This document shows, piece after piece, positions 24,871 through 34,300 of a DNA stretch of 64,000 nt. Location: assembly GCF_026340675.1 (NCBI RefSeq), contig NZ_JAPEOX010000001.1, positions 3,720,001-3,784,000 on the forward strand, written 5' to 3'. A program made the translations under genes and the position numbers. The stretch's first letter is position 1. Each line of letters opens with the position of its first letter. The notes below the pieces were generated by a model. The model was not told the origin of the DNA, did not search any database, and saw nothing but the letters and a program-made list of their open reading frames with translations. This DNA is from Streptomyces sp. NBC_01264. GTDB taxonomy: Bacteria > Actinomycetota > Actinomycetes > Streptomycetales > Streptomycetaceae.

Positions 24871-26484
24871 TCAGCCCGTGGAGCCCGCCGGCCCGGACCC
24901 GCACGCCGCAGTGTGGTCGAAGACCGCCTCCCGCGGCCGGACCAGGGTGGCCACGGCGATCGACTGGAGGTGCGTGGTGCGCACGGCGGGCATGTTGGCC
25001 TCGCCGAAGATCCCGCCCGTCGCTCCCGTACCGCCGTTGTACGGAAGCAGGGGCAGGCAGCCGATGTGCGAGTCGTTGACCTTCAGCATGCCGCCGTTGA
25101 CCACCTCCTCGCAGAACCGCTCGACGACCCGCTCGTCCCGGCTCCACAGGGAGTTGCGCAGGCCGTAGCGGTTGGCGTTGAGGAAGCCGATGGCCTCCTC
25201 CAGCCGGACCGGCGCCTCGGGCACGACCACGCACAGCAGCGGGAAGAAGGTCTCCTCCCGGAAGGCGCGCAACCGGGCGGCCCGGGCCAGCCCGTCCACC
25301 CGGACGACCGCCGGGCGGATGAACGGCCCCTGCGCCGCGGGCTCGTCGTCCACGTCGACGAACTCCCCGCCGCACAGCAGCTCCCCGCCGGCCGCCAGCA
25401 CCTCACCGAGGAACTCGGTGAACTCCGCCCGCTTCACCACCGGGCTCAGCACCGTGCGCCGGTCCTCCGGCGGACCGGGCCGGATCTCCCGCACCTGCTC
25501 CATCAGCTCCTTCAGCAGCAGGTCGGCCACCTCCGGATGCACGATGGCGAACTTCGGGGTCATACAGATCTGCCCGGAGCCGTAGTAGCGCTCGCACAGG
25601 GCCCGCGCGGCGAGATCGGCCTCGGCGTCGTGCCACACCAGCACCCCGTCGTTGCCCGACAGTTCGAGTACGGGCTTCTTCCCCGCGGCCACGCACTCCC
25701 GCTCCAGCTTGAGGCCCTGCTCGGAGCCGCCGAAGAAGACGAGGTCGTCGCAGTCGGGGCTGTCCAGCCACTGGCGCACCACGGCGCGGGCATGGGTGCA
25801 GACCACGTTCAAGGTGCCGGGCGGGGCGCCGATCCGCTCCAGGAGCGGGGCCACGATCTCCCGGTAGACGAAGCTGATGCCCAGCGGGGCGGTGGGCGGC
25901 GCGTTGACGACCAGGCTGTTGCCCGCGGCGAGCGCCAGGACCCCGTAGAAGGAGTTGGAGGTCGGGGCGTTGCGCGGCGGGCTCAGGCAGACCACCCCGT
26001 CGGGCTTGCGGACCATACGGGTACGGCGGCCGGCCGCGGTCCGCTCGGGCTCCCGCAGCCGCCCGGCGAAGTCGGCGACGGAGTCCGGGTGGAAGGAGGC
26101 GGTCACGGAGTCCAGCTCCCAGGCGGCCAGCCGTACGGGGTGCCCCTCGGCGACCAGCAGCCCGGTCAGCTCCTCGCGCCGCCCGACCACGGCCCGGTGG
26201 ACTCCGTGGAGCAGCTCCAGCCGGTCCGCGAGCGGGATCCGTGCCCATCCCGGCTGGGCGGCGCGGGCGGCGGCCAGGGCGCGCAGGCCCTGCCCGGGGG
26301 TGGACATGGCGACGCGGCCGGCCAGCAGCCGGTCGTCGTACGGCAGCTCCTCGCCCCGCTCCAGCCGGGCCTTGAGCCCGAGCACCTCGAAGGGCTCGCG
26401 GAGCAGCTGCCCCACCCGGGGCCAGTAGACCCAACGGGTGCCGGGCTCCTCGGCGCCGTTGACCCATACCTCGTAAGAGTGCAT
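24871..26484 (-). CDS. Aldehyde dehydrogenase family protein
   Basis: A 537-residue NAD(P)-dependent aldehyde dehydrogenase-like enzyme. The catalytic cysteine is in GSGQICMTPKF, the general-base glutamate in VLELSGND and the nucleotide site in FFGGSEQG. The usual 'PWNFP' substrate-entry motif is replaced by PPRNAPTSNS, so it belongs to an unusual subgroup and its substrate cannot be guessed. The ATG at 26482-26484 follows AGGAAG. A much longer open frame continues upstream but lacks coding support. It is divergent from the EF-hand gene. Confidence 0.82.
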   Translation of the reverse strand: MHSYEVWVNGAEEPGTRWVYWPRVGQLLREPFEVLGLKARLERGEELPYDDRLLAGRVAMSTPGQGLRALAAARAAQPGWARIPLADRLELLHGVHRAVVGRREELTGLLVAEGHPVRLAAWELDSVTASFHPDSVADFAGRLREPERTAAGRRTRMVRKPDGVVCLSPPRNAPTSNSFYGVLALAAGNSLVVNAPPTAPLGISFVYREIVAPLLERIGAPPGTLNVVCTHARAVVRQWLDSPDCDDLVFFGGSEQGLKLERECVAAGKKPVLELSGNDGVLVWHDAEADLAARALCERYYGSGQICMTPKFAIVHPEVADLLLKELMEQVREIRPGPPEDRRTVLSPVVKRAEFTEFLGEVLAAGGELLCGGEFVDVDDEPAAQGPFIRPAVVRVDGLARAARLRAFREETFFPLLCVVVPEAPVRLEEAIGFLNANRYGLRNSLWSRDERVVERFCEEVVNGGMLKVNDSHIGCLPLLPYNGGTGATGGIFGEANMPAVRTTHLQSIAVATLVRPREAVFDHTAACGSGPAGSTG

Positions 26485-26583
26485 CCACAACTTCCTAGCG
26501 GGATAACGGGAGTTCGTGATCACGCAGGAGATTACGCTACGTGCACGCAAGACCCCGCACCGTAGCCGTGAGAGGCACTTGAA

Positions 26584-27138
26584 ATGACGAACGACCTGCT
26601 CGACCGCAAGCTGGACCGCGCCTTCGCCCACCTGGACGTCAACGAGGACCAGGTGATCGACGAGCACGACATCATCGGGCTCGGCTCCCGCCTGCTGTCG
26701 GCCCTCGGGGAGCCGGCGACCTCCCCCAAGGCGACCCAGGTGATGGGCGGGCTGGTCGACTTCTGGCAGGAGCTCTTCACCGAGCTGGACCTGGACCGGG
26801 ACGGGAAGGTCACGCCGCAGGAGTACAAGCAGGGCATGACGCGCCTCTTCCAGAACGGCGGCGCGGCCTACGACAAGTCGTTCCGGCCGATGGCGCACGC
26901 GATGCTCCTGGTCGCCGACAAGGACGACGACGGGCGGATCAGCCCCGAGGAGTTCCAGAAGGCCCAGTCGGCCTTCGACACGAAGCTGAGCCGCGAGGAC
27001 ACGGACGCGCTCTTCGCCCGGATCGACGCGGACCACGACGGGTTCCTCTCGGTGGACGAGCTCCTCGGCGCGGTGCGGGAGTACTACACCGGCACCGAGG
27101 AGGACGCCCCGGGCAACCTGCTCTTCGGCGAGCTCTAG
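26584..27138 (+). CDS. EF-hand calcium-binding protein (calerythrin/CabB type)
   Basis: A 184-residue soluble protein with four EF-hand loops: DVNEDQVIDEHD, DLDRDGKVTPQE, DKDDDGRISPEE and DADHDGFLSVDE. All have acidic residues at positions 1, 3, 5 and 12, except that the last position of the first loop is aspartate, so three or four calcium ions may bind. This is the layout of actinobacterial calerythrin-like proteins, which are thought to buffer or sense calcium. It is divergently transcribed from the aldehyde dehydrogenase gene, with about 100 bases between. Confidence 0.92.
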   Translation: MTNDLLDRKLDRAFAHLDVNEDQVIDEHDIIGLGSRLLSALGEPATSPKATQVMGGLVDFWQELFTELDLDRDGKVTPQEYKQGMTRLFQNGGAAYDKSFRPMAHAMLLVADKDDDGRISPEEFQKAQSAFDTKLSREDTDALFARIDADHDGFLSVDELLGAVREYYTGTEEDAPGNLLFGEL

Positions 27139-27297
27139 CCCCCGGAGCTCTGGCCCGGGGAGCTCCGACCCCGGGCGCGGCTTAACCGGAGACCCGCGTT
27201 CCGTCAAGCCGCGAGATGTCGGGGCGTGACTCCGCTCGGCCGGCGGGGCGTACTGGAACGAACCCCCAGCAGCCCCGCTGACCAGAGGAGAGCAGTC

Positions 27298-27699
27298 ATG
27301 AACCACGTTTCCAGGAAGCCGCGCCTCGTCCTGTTCGCCGCTTCGGCAGCCATCGTCGCGGGCGGCGTGCTCGCGCCGGCGGCCGCGTTCGCCGCCACCC
27401 CCGCGAGTTCGCACGCGGTCAGGGCGGACGACACCGGCAACGAGTCCACCCTCCTGCTCCGCACCGACTCCGACGAGGGCCGGATCCGCACGGATCAGCC
27501 CGCCGAGGACAGCCCTGGAAAGTGGGGCAAGGGAAAGCACGGTAAGCGCCCGGGCAAGCACTCTCCCGAGAGCCCCCCGGTCTTCCAGGCTCCCGACAAG
27601 CCGGAGTGGCAGTGCGTGGCCGCCCCCTGCGGGCCGCCCGAGCACCTCGACGACACGGCGTTGGGATACCCGACCGTCCCCAACAACGCGAGGACGTGA
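27298..27699 (+). CDS. Small secreted protein of unknown function
   Basis: A 133-residue exported protein. The signal peptide is RKPRLVLFAASAAIVAGGVL followed by an AFA-ATP cleavage region. The mature part is hydrophilic, has a lysine/glycine-rich stretch (GKWGKGKHGKRPGKH), and one pair of cysteines (WQCVAAPCGPP) near the C-terminus. AGAGGAGAG precedes the ATG. It lies just upstream of the secreted family in Region C and has a similar signal peptide, but the mature part is not alike. I do not recognise it. Confidence 0.7.
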   Translation: MNHVSRKPRLVLFAASAAIVAGGVLAPAAAFAATPASSHAVRADDTGNESTLLLRTDSDEGRIRTDQPAEDSPGKWGKGKHGKRPGKHSPESPPVFQAPDKPEWQCVAAPCGPPEHLDDTALGYPTVPNNART

Positions 27700-27715
27700 G
27701 GTCGACGCAGGAGCA

Positions 27716-27758
27716 CACCGGAGCCCCGGGTCCGCACGACGGACCCGGGGCTCCGGTG
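27716..27758. terminator. Strong hairpin terminator
   Basis: Perfect 19-base stem around a cacga loop, 17 bases after the stop of the small secreted protein gene. Confidence 0.75.
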
Positions 27759-27807
27759 CGCGTACGAGGAGACGCGAGCAGCGCTTTTACGCGAGGCCAC
27801 TCCCGGC

Positions 27808-27973
27808 GTCAAGCCCCGAATGCGAGTGGCGTGACGCGGATCCCGCCATCGGGTTTATTTGAAGTACGCCCTCACCGGGAACTCCCGGAAAGTCAAGAGG
27901 GCAGGAAATCACCCGGATCATTCCGCCGGAAGAGATTCCCGAATCCCCTTCCCTTTCCGAATGGAGAACGACC
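27808..27973 (+). promoter_or_regulatory. Conserved leader of the secreted repeat family, copy 1, with 5' hairpin
   Basis: Carries the block aagccccgaatgcgagtggc...atcgggtttattt shared with four other copies. It then has a predicted hairpin: gccctc (27868-27873) pairs with gagggc (27897-27902), with an inner ccggg/cccgg-type stem. The paired ends are kept in all five leaders while the loop varies. Confidence 0.55.
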
Positions 27974-28408
27974 ATGTTCAAGATCCTCTCGACCCGCCGC
28001 ATCGTCCTCGCCTCCGCTTCCGTCGCCCTGCTGGGCGGTGGCATCGCCCTCCCCGCCACGGCGATGGCCGCTCCTTCGGTCGCCCCGCAGCACGCCGTCT
28101 CCGTCCTCCAGGACGACAGCGCCGACGGCATCGGCACTGGTGGCGACGCCAACGCCGAGAACACCACGGTCGGCGGCACCTCCCGAGGCGGCGACGCCAA
28201 CAGCGGCGTCGGCAACTGCAAGGGCAAGTGCACCATCACCACCGGCAACGCCCGGGGCGGCGACTCCAGCGCCGACGCCATCAACAGCGGCGACGCCACC
28301 GCCGTCGGCGGCGACGGCACCGGCACGGGCGGCAACCTGAACAAGGTCAACAAGCAGACGGTCAAGAACCAGCTCAAGCAGGACCTCAAGGCCAAGCTCG
28401 GCAAGTAA
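27974..28408 (+). CDS. Secreted Gly/Asp/Asn-rich repeat protein with CKGKC motif, copy 1
   Basis: A 144-residue protein with a signal peptide (RRIVLASASVALLGGGIALP then ATAMAA). The mature part is about 110 residues rich in G, D, N, A, S and T, with repeating GGDA/TVGG units (GTGGDANAENTTVGG, RGGDANSGVGN), a CKGKC pair in the middle and a basic C-terminal tail (KQTVKNQLKQDLKAKLGK). The composition suggests a beta-roll or beta-helix surface protein. It is not a chaplin or rodlin that I can recognise. GGAG precedes the ATG. Copy 2 follows 80 bases later without its own long leader. Confidence 0.85.
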   Translation: MFKILSTRRIVLASASVALLGGGIALPATAMAAPSVAPQHAVSVLQDDSADGIGTGGDANAENTTVGGTSRGGDANSGVGNCKGKCTITTGNARGGDSSADAINSGDATAVGGDGTGTGGNLNKVNKQTVKNQLKQDLKAKLGK

Positions 28409-28488
28409 TCACCCCGGACCCTTCCCGCTTTTCCATCCCACCCCCTCCCTCCCCCCTTCTTTTCTTTTCCCCCGAATGGAGAACCGTC

Positions 28489-28920
28489 ATGTTCAAGATT
28501 CTCTCGACCCGCCGCATCGTCCTCGCCTCCGCTTCCGTCGCCCTCCTGGGGGGTGGCATAGCCCTCCCCGCCACCGCCATGGCCGCCCCGGCCACCGCCC
28601 CGCAGCACGCGGTGTCCGTCCTCCAGGACGACAGCGCGGACGGCATCGGTACCGGTGGCGACGCCAATGCCGAGAACACCACCGTCGGCGGCGACTCCCG
28701 AGGCGGCGACGCCAACAGCGGCGTCGGCAACTGCAAGGGCAAGTGCACCATCGACACCGGAGACGCCCGGGGCGGCGACTCCAGCGCCGACGCCATCAAC
28801 AGCGGCGACGCCACCGCCGTCGGCGGCGACGGCACCGGCACGGGCGGCAACCTGAACAAGGTCGACAAGCAGACGGTCAAGAACCAGCTGACGAAGGACC
28901 TCAAGGCGAAGCTCCACTAG
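28489..28920 (+). CDS. Secreted repeat protein with CKGKC motif, copy 2
   Basis: A 143-residue paralogue of copy 1. The signal peptide is identical; the mature part differs at a few places (TIDTGDARGG, KVDKQTVKNQLTKDLKAKLH). Only about 80 bases separate it from copy 1, and the long conserved leader is missing, leaving just the cgaatggaga ribosome-binding block. The two are therefore probably cotranscribed from the copy 1 promoter. It ends 25 bases before a strong GC hairpin. Function unknown. Confidence 0.85.
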   Translation: MFKILSTRRIVLASASVALLGGGIALPATAMAAPATAPQHAVSVLQDDSADGIGTGGDANAENTTVGGDSRGGDANSGVGNCKGKCTIDTGDARGGDSSADAINSGDATAVGGDGTGTGGNLNKVDKQTVKNQLTKDLKAKLH

Positions 28921-28945
28921 TGAGCCCAGCACGCCACCCAGCAGA

Positions 28946-28978
28946 ACGGCGCCCCCCGGGAATCCCGGGGGGCGCCGT
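28946..28978. terminator. Bidirectional GC-rich terminator
   Basis: Perfect 15-base stem (acggcgccccccggg) with an aat loop, between converging copy 2 and the larger paralogue. The same core hairpin follows the other family operons. Confidence 0.8.
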
Positions 28979-28991
28979 CGTGTGCCCGCTG

Positions 28992-29753
28992 TCAGGCGTT
29001 GCCGCCCGTGGCGGTCGCGTCACCGCTCACCGCGGTCGCGTCGCCGGAGTTGATCGCGTCGGCACTCGCGTTGCCGCTCGTCGCGTTCCCGGTGGTGATC
29101 GTGCACCTGCCGATACACGTGCCCACACCGGAGGTGGCGGGGCCCGAGGTGGCCGTGCCGCCGACGGTGGTGTTCTCGGCGTTGGCAGAGCCGCTGACGG
29201 CACTGGCGTCGCCGACCCTGCGGTCGCCCCCGCCGCCCTCGTCCCCGCCCCGCACCGTCTTCCCGGTCGAGCTCGCGGCCGTGTGGCTGCTACGGCTCAG
29301 TACGTCGGCGGTCACCGCCGTGTTGACGCTGTCGAAGCAGAGGCCGTTGCACCGGTTGGAGGCCCCGTCACCCACCGCGGTGTTGGTGCTGGTGCCGCAG
29401 AGGCCCGAGCACTCGTTGAACGCACCCGCCCCGACCGAGGTGGTGGTGCTGTCGCCGCACAGGCCCGTGCACAGGCCGGAGGCGCGGTCGCCCACGGCGG
29501 TGTTGGTGCTGTCGCGGCACAGGCCCGTACAGCTGCCGGAGGCACCCTCGCCCGTGGCGATGTTGTTGCTCCCCTGGCAGAAGCCTTCACAGGCTCCGGG
29601 GGAAGCTGCGCCCACGAGGGCGCTGATGCTGCTGTGGCCGTAGTACGGGGCCGCCGGTGCGGCCATCGCGGTCGCGGGCAGGGCGAAGCCGCCGGCCAGT
29701 GCCACGGAAGCCGTGGCCAGCACGATGCGACGGGTCCAGGAACGCTCGTTCAT
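28992..29753 (-). CDS. Larger secreted paralogue with five exact 20-residue CxGxC repeats
   Basis: A 253-residue secreted protein. The signal (RRIVLATASVALAGGFALP) is close to that of the short family. Residues 55-154 contain five repeats of exactly 20 residues with cysteine pairs at 55/59, 75/79, 95/99, 115/119 and 135/139 (consensus CxGLCxDSTNTAVGDxASxx). From about residue 183 the C-terminal third matches the short family (SANAENTTVGGTATSG, CIGRCTITTGNAT, ADAINSGDATAV) but the basic tail is missing. The period suggests one beta-helix coil per repeat. The ATG at 29751-29753 follows GGAG. Opposite strand to copies 1-4. Confidence 0.8.
   Translation of the reverse strand: MNERSWTRRIVLATASVALAGGFALPATAMAAPAAPYYGHSSISALVGAASPGACEGFCQGSNNIATGEGASGSCTGLCRDSTNTAVGDRASGLCTGLCGDSTTTSVGAGAFNECSGLCGTSTNTAVGDGASNRCNGLCFDSVNTAVTADVLSRSSHTAASSTGKTVRGGDEGGGGDRRVGDASAVSGSANAENTTVGGTATSGPATSGVGTCIGRCTITTGNATSGNASADAINSGDATAVSGDATATGGNA
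29294..29593 (-). repeat. Five tandem 60-base coding repeats
   Basis: Encode the exact 20-residue CxGxC units of the larger paralogue. The DNA units are diverged, so it is a coding repeat and not a fresh expansion. Confidence 0.7.
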
Positions 29754-30142
29754 CGGAAATTCTCCGGGATTCGTGTGCGGAGTAATTCGACTGTGGCCAA
29801 GCGTGCGCGCGCCGAGGCCGCCGGTCAGATACGTCCGGTGAGATACGGACGCGGGGATCCCCTGGGGTTTGGTCGGGCCGACGCTATCGCGCGGATCCCC
29901 CCACCGTACGGATTCACCCGAACACGGCGTGTTGCCCAACCTCGGGGGTCGCGGGTGGGGCTGGCGAGGATTACCAAAATCGACCAGGTGCGTCAAGCCC
30001 CGAATGCGAGTGGCGTGACGCGGATCCCGCGATCGGGTTTATTTGGAGTACGCCCTCACCGGGAAGCACCGGAAGAAGCAGAGGGCAGGGAATTCCCCCT
30101 CGGATTCCCGAATCCCCCTTCTTTTCCGAATGGAGAACGGCC
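29754..30142. promoter_or_regulatory. 389-base divergent promoter region with copy 3 leader
   Basis: Holds the upstream region of the larger paralogue (29754 to about 29970) and, to its right, the conserved leader of copy 3 (from about 29991). Its hairpin has arms gccctc at 30052-30057 and gagggc at 30081-30086. No gene is supported in this stretch. Confidence 0.55.
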
Positions 30143-30577
30143 ATGTTCAAGATTCTCTCGACTCGCCGCATCGTCCTCGCCTCCGCTTCCGTCGCCCTGC
30201 TGGGCGGTGGCATCGCCCTCCCCTCCACGGCGATGGCCGCCCCGGCCACCACCCCGCAGCACGCGGCCTCCTTCGTCCAGGACGACAGCGCGGACGGCAT
30301 CGGTACCGGTGGCGACGCCAACGCGGAGAACACGACCGTCGGCGGTGACTCCCGAGGCGGCGACGCCAACAGTGGCGTCGGTAAGTGCAAGGGCAAGTGC
30401 ACCATCACGACCGGAGACGCCCGGGGTGGCGACTCCAGCGCCGACGCCATCAATACAGGCGACGCCACCGCGGTCGGCGGCGACGGCACCGGTACGGGCG
30501 GAAACCTGAACAAGGTCGACAAGCAGACGGTCAAGAACCAGCTCAAGAAGGACCTCAAGGCCAAGCTCGGCAACTGA
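30143..30577 (+). CDS. Secreted repeat protein with CKGKC motif, copy 3
   Basis: A 144-residue member with the common signal peptide (here ALPSTAMAAP) and mature part, ending KKDLKAKLGN. The cysteine pair is in GVGKCKGKCTITTG. It is most like copy 6 on the opposite arm of the inverted repeat, sharing GKCKGKC, TGDARGGDSS and DAINTGDAT. It has its own conserved leader and a dedicated terminator, so it is an independent transcription unit. Function unknown. Confidence 0.85.
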   Translation: MFKILSTRRIVLASASVALLGGGIALPSTAMAAPATTPQHAASFVQDDSADGIGTGGDANAENTTVGGDSRGGDANSGVGKCKGKCTITTGDARGGDSSADAINTGDATAVGGDGTGTGGNLNKVDKQTVKNQLKKDLKAKLGN

Positions 30578-30599
30578 GCCCAGCCACCACCTCACACAA

Positions 30600-30628
30600 C
30601 GGCGCCCCCGGGAATCCCGGGGGCGCCG
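30600..30628 (+). terminator. GC-rich terminator after copy 3
   Basis: Perfect 13-base stem cggcgcccccggg with an aat loop, 22 bases after the stop codon. Confidence 0.78.
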
Positions 30629-30664
30629 ACGTGCGCCACAGCCCTTCCCGACCACCAACGGGAA

Positions 30665-30839
30665 TTACCAAGATCTACCATCTACGTCAAGCCCCGAATG
30701 CGAGTGGCGTGACGCAGATTCCGATATCGGGTTTATTTGAAGTACGCCCTCACCGGGAAACACCGGAAAAGTCAGAGGGCAGGGAAAACGCCCCGAATCC
30801 CTTTCCCCCCTCTTTTTCTTTTCCGAATGGAGAACGACC
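30665..30839 (+). promoter_or_regulatory. Conserved leader of copy 4 with 5' hairpin
   Basis: Contains the shared block aagccccgaatgcgagtggc, a perfect ccgatatcgg palindrome (30721-30730) in the promoter part, and the hairpin arms gccctc (30746-30751) and gagggc (30775-30780). It is almost identical to the copy 5 leader on the other arm. Confidence 0.55.
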
Positions 30840-31259
30840 ATGTTCAAGATCCTGTCGACCCGCCGCATCGTCCTCGCCTCCGCTTCCGTCGCCCTGCTGG
30901 GTGGTGGCATCGCCCTCCCCGCCACCGCGATGGCCGCCCCGCAGCACGCGGTCTCCTTCGTCCAGGACGACAGCGCGGACGGCATCGGGACCGGCGGTGA
31001 CGCCAACGCGGAGAACACCACGGTCGGCGGCACCTCGCAGGGCGGCAACGCCGACAGCGGCGTCGGGAGCTGCAAGGGCAAGTGCACCATCACCACCGGC
31101 AACGCCACGGGCGGCAACTCCAGCGCCGACGCCATCAACAGCGGCGACGCCACCGCCGTCGGCGGCGACGGCACCGGCACGGGCGGAAACCTGAACAAGG
31201 TCAACAAGCAGACGGTCAAGAACCAGCTCAAGAAGGACCTCAAGGCCAAGCTCCACTGA
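30840..31259 (+). CDS. Secreted repeat protein with CKGKC motif, copy 4
   Basis: A 139-residue member, slightly shorter after the signal peptide (AMAAPQHAVSF). Distinguishing stretches are SQGGNADSGVGSCKGKC and NATGGNSS. It differs from copy 5, 17 kb away and inverted, at only two residues (AENTT versus AGNTT, GTGTGG versus GTGKGG), which points to recent duplication or gene conversion. Own leader and terminator. Function unknown. Confidence 0.85.
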   Translation: MFKILSTRRIVLASASVALLGGGIALPATAMAAPQHAVSFVQDDSADGIGTGGDANAENTTVGGTSQGGNADSGVGSCKGKCTITTGNATGGNSSADAINSGDATAVGGDGTGTGGNLNKVNKQTVKNQLKKDLKAKLH

Positions 31260-31280
31260 CGAAGCCAGACCCCCACACAC

Positions 31281-31313
31281 AACGGCGCCCCCGGGAAACC
31301 CGGGGGCGCCGTT
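31281..31313. terminator. GC-rich terminator between copy 4 and the ABC exporter
   Basis: Perfect 15-base stem aacggcgcccccggg with an aaa loop. It serves the converging copy 4 and ABC transporter genes. Confidence 0.8.
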
Positions 31314-31327
31314 CTCATGCCGCGGAC

Positions 31328-34300
31328 CTACGCCGCCGCGGCCGGCTCGTCCTCGCCCGCGAAGGTGCGCCACAGCTCGGCGTACCGGCCGCCCCGGGCC
31401 AGCAGCTCGGCGTGGGTGCCGTCCTCCGCGACCCGGCCGCGGTCCATGACGACGACCCGGTCGGCGCGTGCGGCCGTGGTCAGCCGGTGCGCCACGACCA
31501 GGGTGGTGCGCTTGCCCGCGAGCCGGTCGGTGGCCTGGTTGACCAGGGCCTCGGTGGCCAGGTCGAGGGCGGCGGTGGCCTCGTCGAGCAGCAGGACGTC
31601 GGGGTCGACGAGCTCGGCGCGGGCCAGTGCGATCAGCTGGCGCTGGCCGGCGGAGAGGTTGCGGCCGCGCTCGGTGACGGTGTGCAGGTAGCCGCCGTCC
31701 AGCGTGGCGATCATGGCGTGAGCGCCGACCGCGTGCGCGGCGGCCTCCACCTCGGAGTCGCTCGCCTCGGGCCGCCCGTAGGCGATGGCGTCGCGGACCG
31801 TGCCCGGGAAGAGGTAAGGCTCCTGGGGGACGACGCCGAGGCGGTGGCGGTAGCCCGTGAGGTCCAGCTCGCGCAGGTCCACCCCGTCGGCGGTGACCCG
31901 GCCGGCGGTCGGATCGTAGAACCGGGCCACCATCTTGACCAGCGTGGACTTGCCGGCTCCGGTCTCGCCGACGAAGGCGACGGTCTGGCCGGCGGGGATG
32001 CGCAGGCTGATCCCGGTGAGTGCCTGCTCCTTCTCCCCGCGCTCCTCGGCCGTGCCGTAGGAGAAGTGGACCCCCTCGAAGGCGATCTCGCCGCGCAGCT
32101 CGGGGACCGGGCGGGGGTCGGCCGGGGCCGGGGTGCTGGTGGGCTCGCGCAGCAGGCCCTGGATCCGGCCGAGGGAGACGGTGGCCTGCTGGTAGCCGTC
32201 GAAGACCTGCGAGAGCTGCTGGACGGGGGCGAAGAACAGGTCGATGTAGAGCAGGTACGCGACCAGCGCGCCCGTGGTGAGCGTGCCGGCCTCCACCCGC
32301 CCGGCGCCGACGATCAGTACGGCGGCAGCGGCCCCGGAGGACAGCAGCTGCACGAAGGGGAAGTAGACGGATATCAGCCACTGGCCGCGGACCCGGGCCT
32401 CGCGGTACGAGTCGCTGCGCTCGGCGAACCGGACCGCGCCGGCGCGCTGGCGGCGGAAGGCCTGGACGATGCGCAGTCCGGCCACGGACTCCTGGAGGTC
32501 GGCGTTGACCAGCCCGACCCGGTCGCGGGCGAGCTCGTAGGCGGCCACGGACTTCCGGCGGAAGAAGACGGTGCCGATGATCAGCAGGGGCAGCGTGGCG
32601 AAGACGATCAGCGCCAGCTCCACGTCCAGGACGAGCAGCGCGACCAGGATGCCGAAGAAGGTGAGGACGGAGACGACGGCGGTGACGAGCCCGGTCTGCA
32701 GGAAGCTGGACAGGGCGTCCACGTCGGTGGTCATCCGGGTCATGATCTTGCCGGTCAGCTCGCGCTCGTAGTAGTCGAGGCCGAGGCGCTGGAGCTGGGC
32801 GAAGATCTTGACGCGCAGGGCGTAGAGCACGCGCTCGCCGGTGCGGCCGGTCATCCGGGTCTCGGCGAACTGCGCGGCCCACTGGGCCAGGACCACGCCG
32901 AGCGCGAGGAGGGACGCCGCCCAGACGGCGCCGAGGGCGGCCGCTTCGACGCCCTGGTCGATGCCGTGCCGGATCAGGATCGGCAGGAGCAGTCCGGAGC
33001 CCGCGTCGAGGGCGACGAGGCCGAGGGATATCGCGAGCGGGGCCCAGAAGCCGCGCAGCAGGCGGCCCAGGTTGTAGCTGTCCTCGGCGGACGCCGCGCG
33101 GGTCTCGTCCACGTCGGGGGTGTCTTCGGCGGGCGGCAGCGCGGCCACCTGCGCGAGCAGTTCGGGGGTGGCGGACATCCCGGCGGGGGCGGCGGTCTTG
33201 TCTTCCGCCTCCTCCAGCCGCCGCCAGAGCTCGGGGGTGATCCCGCCGGCCACCCGGCGCTTGGCGTTGACGGGCTCGGAGTCGATCTCGGCTTCGAGCT
33301 CGATGCCCCGCTCGAGATCCCGCTCGAACTCCTCCATCGCAGGCGCCTCGGGCGTCCGCGGGGAGCCGGCGCCGAGCGCGTCCGGGTCGGTGAGCAGCCG
33401 CCGGTACAGGGCGGAGCGGCGCTCCAGCTCCTCGTGCGTACCGACGTCGGAGAGCCGCCCGTGGTCCAGTACGGCGATCCGGTCGGCCAGCGCGAGCGTG
33501 GAGCGGCGGTGGGCGATGAGCAGGGTGGTGCGGCCCGCCATGACGGCGCGCAGCGCCTCGTGGATCTCGTGCTCGACGCGGGCGTCGACGGCGGAGGTGG
33601 CGTCGTCGAGGAGCAGCAGGCGGGGGTCGGTGAGGATGGCGCGGGCGAGCGCGATGCGCTGGCGCTGGCCGCCGGAGAGGGTCAGGCCCTGCTCGCCGAC
33701 CTTGGTGTCGTACCCGGCGGGGAGCGCCTCGACGAAGCCCTCGGCCTGGGCGGCCCGGGTGGCGGCCCGGATCTGCTCGTCGGTGGCGCCGGGGTGTCCG
33801 TAGGCGATGTTGGCGCGGATGGTGTCGGAGAAGAGGAACGAATCCTCCGGCACGAGCCCGATGGCATCGCGCAGGGAGTCGTAGGTCAGTTCGCGGACGT
33901 CGTGGCCGCCGACGCGGACGGTGCCGCGGTCGGCGTCGTAGAAGCGCGGCAGCAGCAGCGAAACGGTGGACTTGCCGCTGCCGGAGGACCCGACGAGGGC
34001 GACGGTCTCCCCCTCGGCGATCGACAGGCTGAACCCGTCGAGCACGGGCCGCTCGGGGTCGTACCCGAACCGCACGTCGTCGAACTCGACGGTGGCGGAC
34101 GCGTCGACGGGCAGCTCCTTGCTCCCCTCCTGGATCACCGGCTCGGTGTCGATGAGCTCGAAGACCCGCTCCGCGCCGGCGCGGGCCTGCTGGCCGACGG
34201 TGAGGACCATGGCGAGCATGCGGACGGGGCCGACGAGCTGGGCGAGGTAGGTGGAGAAGGCGACGAAGGTGCCGATGGTGACCTGCCCCTTGGTGGCCAT

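Larger units (their letters stand above)
29970..31326 (+). repeat. Left arm of a 1.3 kb inverted repeat (copies 3 and 4 of the secreted family)
   Basis: This segment, containing the leader, copy 3, terminator, leader, copy 4 and terminator, recurs in opposite orientation at about 47,893-49,225. The 262-base spacer between the two genes has the same length in both arms and differs at only a few bases. Identity runs past the terminator to the 3' ends of the flanking genes. The arms enclose about 16.6 kb. Confidence 0.85.

Noticed and set aside
26485-27645. Upstream extension of the aldehyde dehydrogenase frame through the EF-hand gene region
   Set aside because: It is antisense to four clear EF-hands, and a good ribosome-binding site supports the start at 26484.
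27808-27973. c-di-AMP (ydaO) or other known riboswitch in the secreted-family leader
   Set aside because: The leader is too short and lacks the conserved ydaO core; only a simple stem-loop is visible.
29294-29593. CRISPR array in the repeated segment
   Set aside because: The repeats are coding, in frame, contiguous and diverged, with no unique spacers.
27974-31259. Chaplin or rodlin identity for the secreted family
   Set aside because: Chaplins have a hydrophobic domain of about 40 residues with a different cysteine spacing, and rodlins lack the CKGKC pair and the G/D-rich units. Only the signal peptide and the small size are similar.
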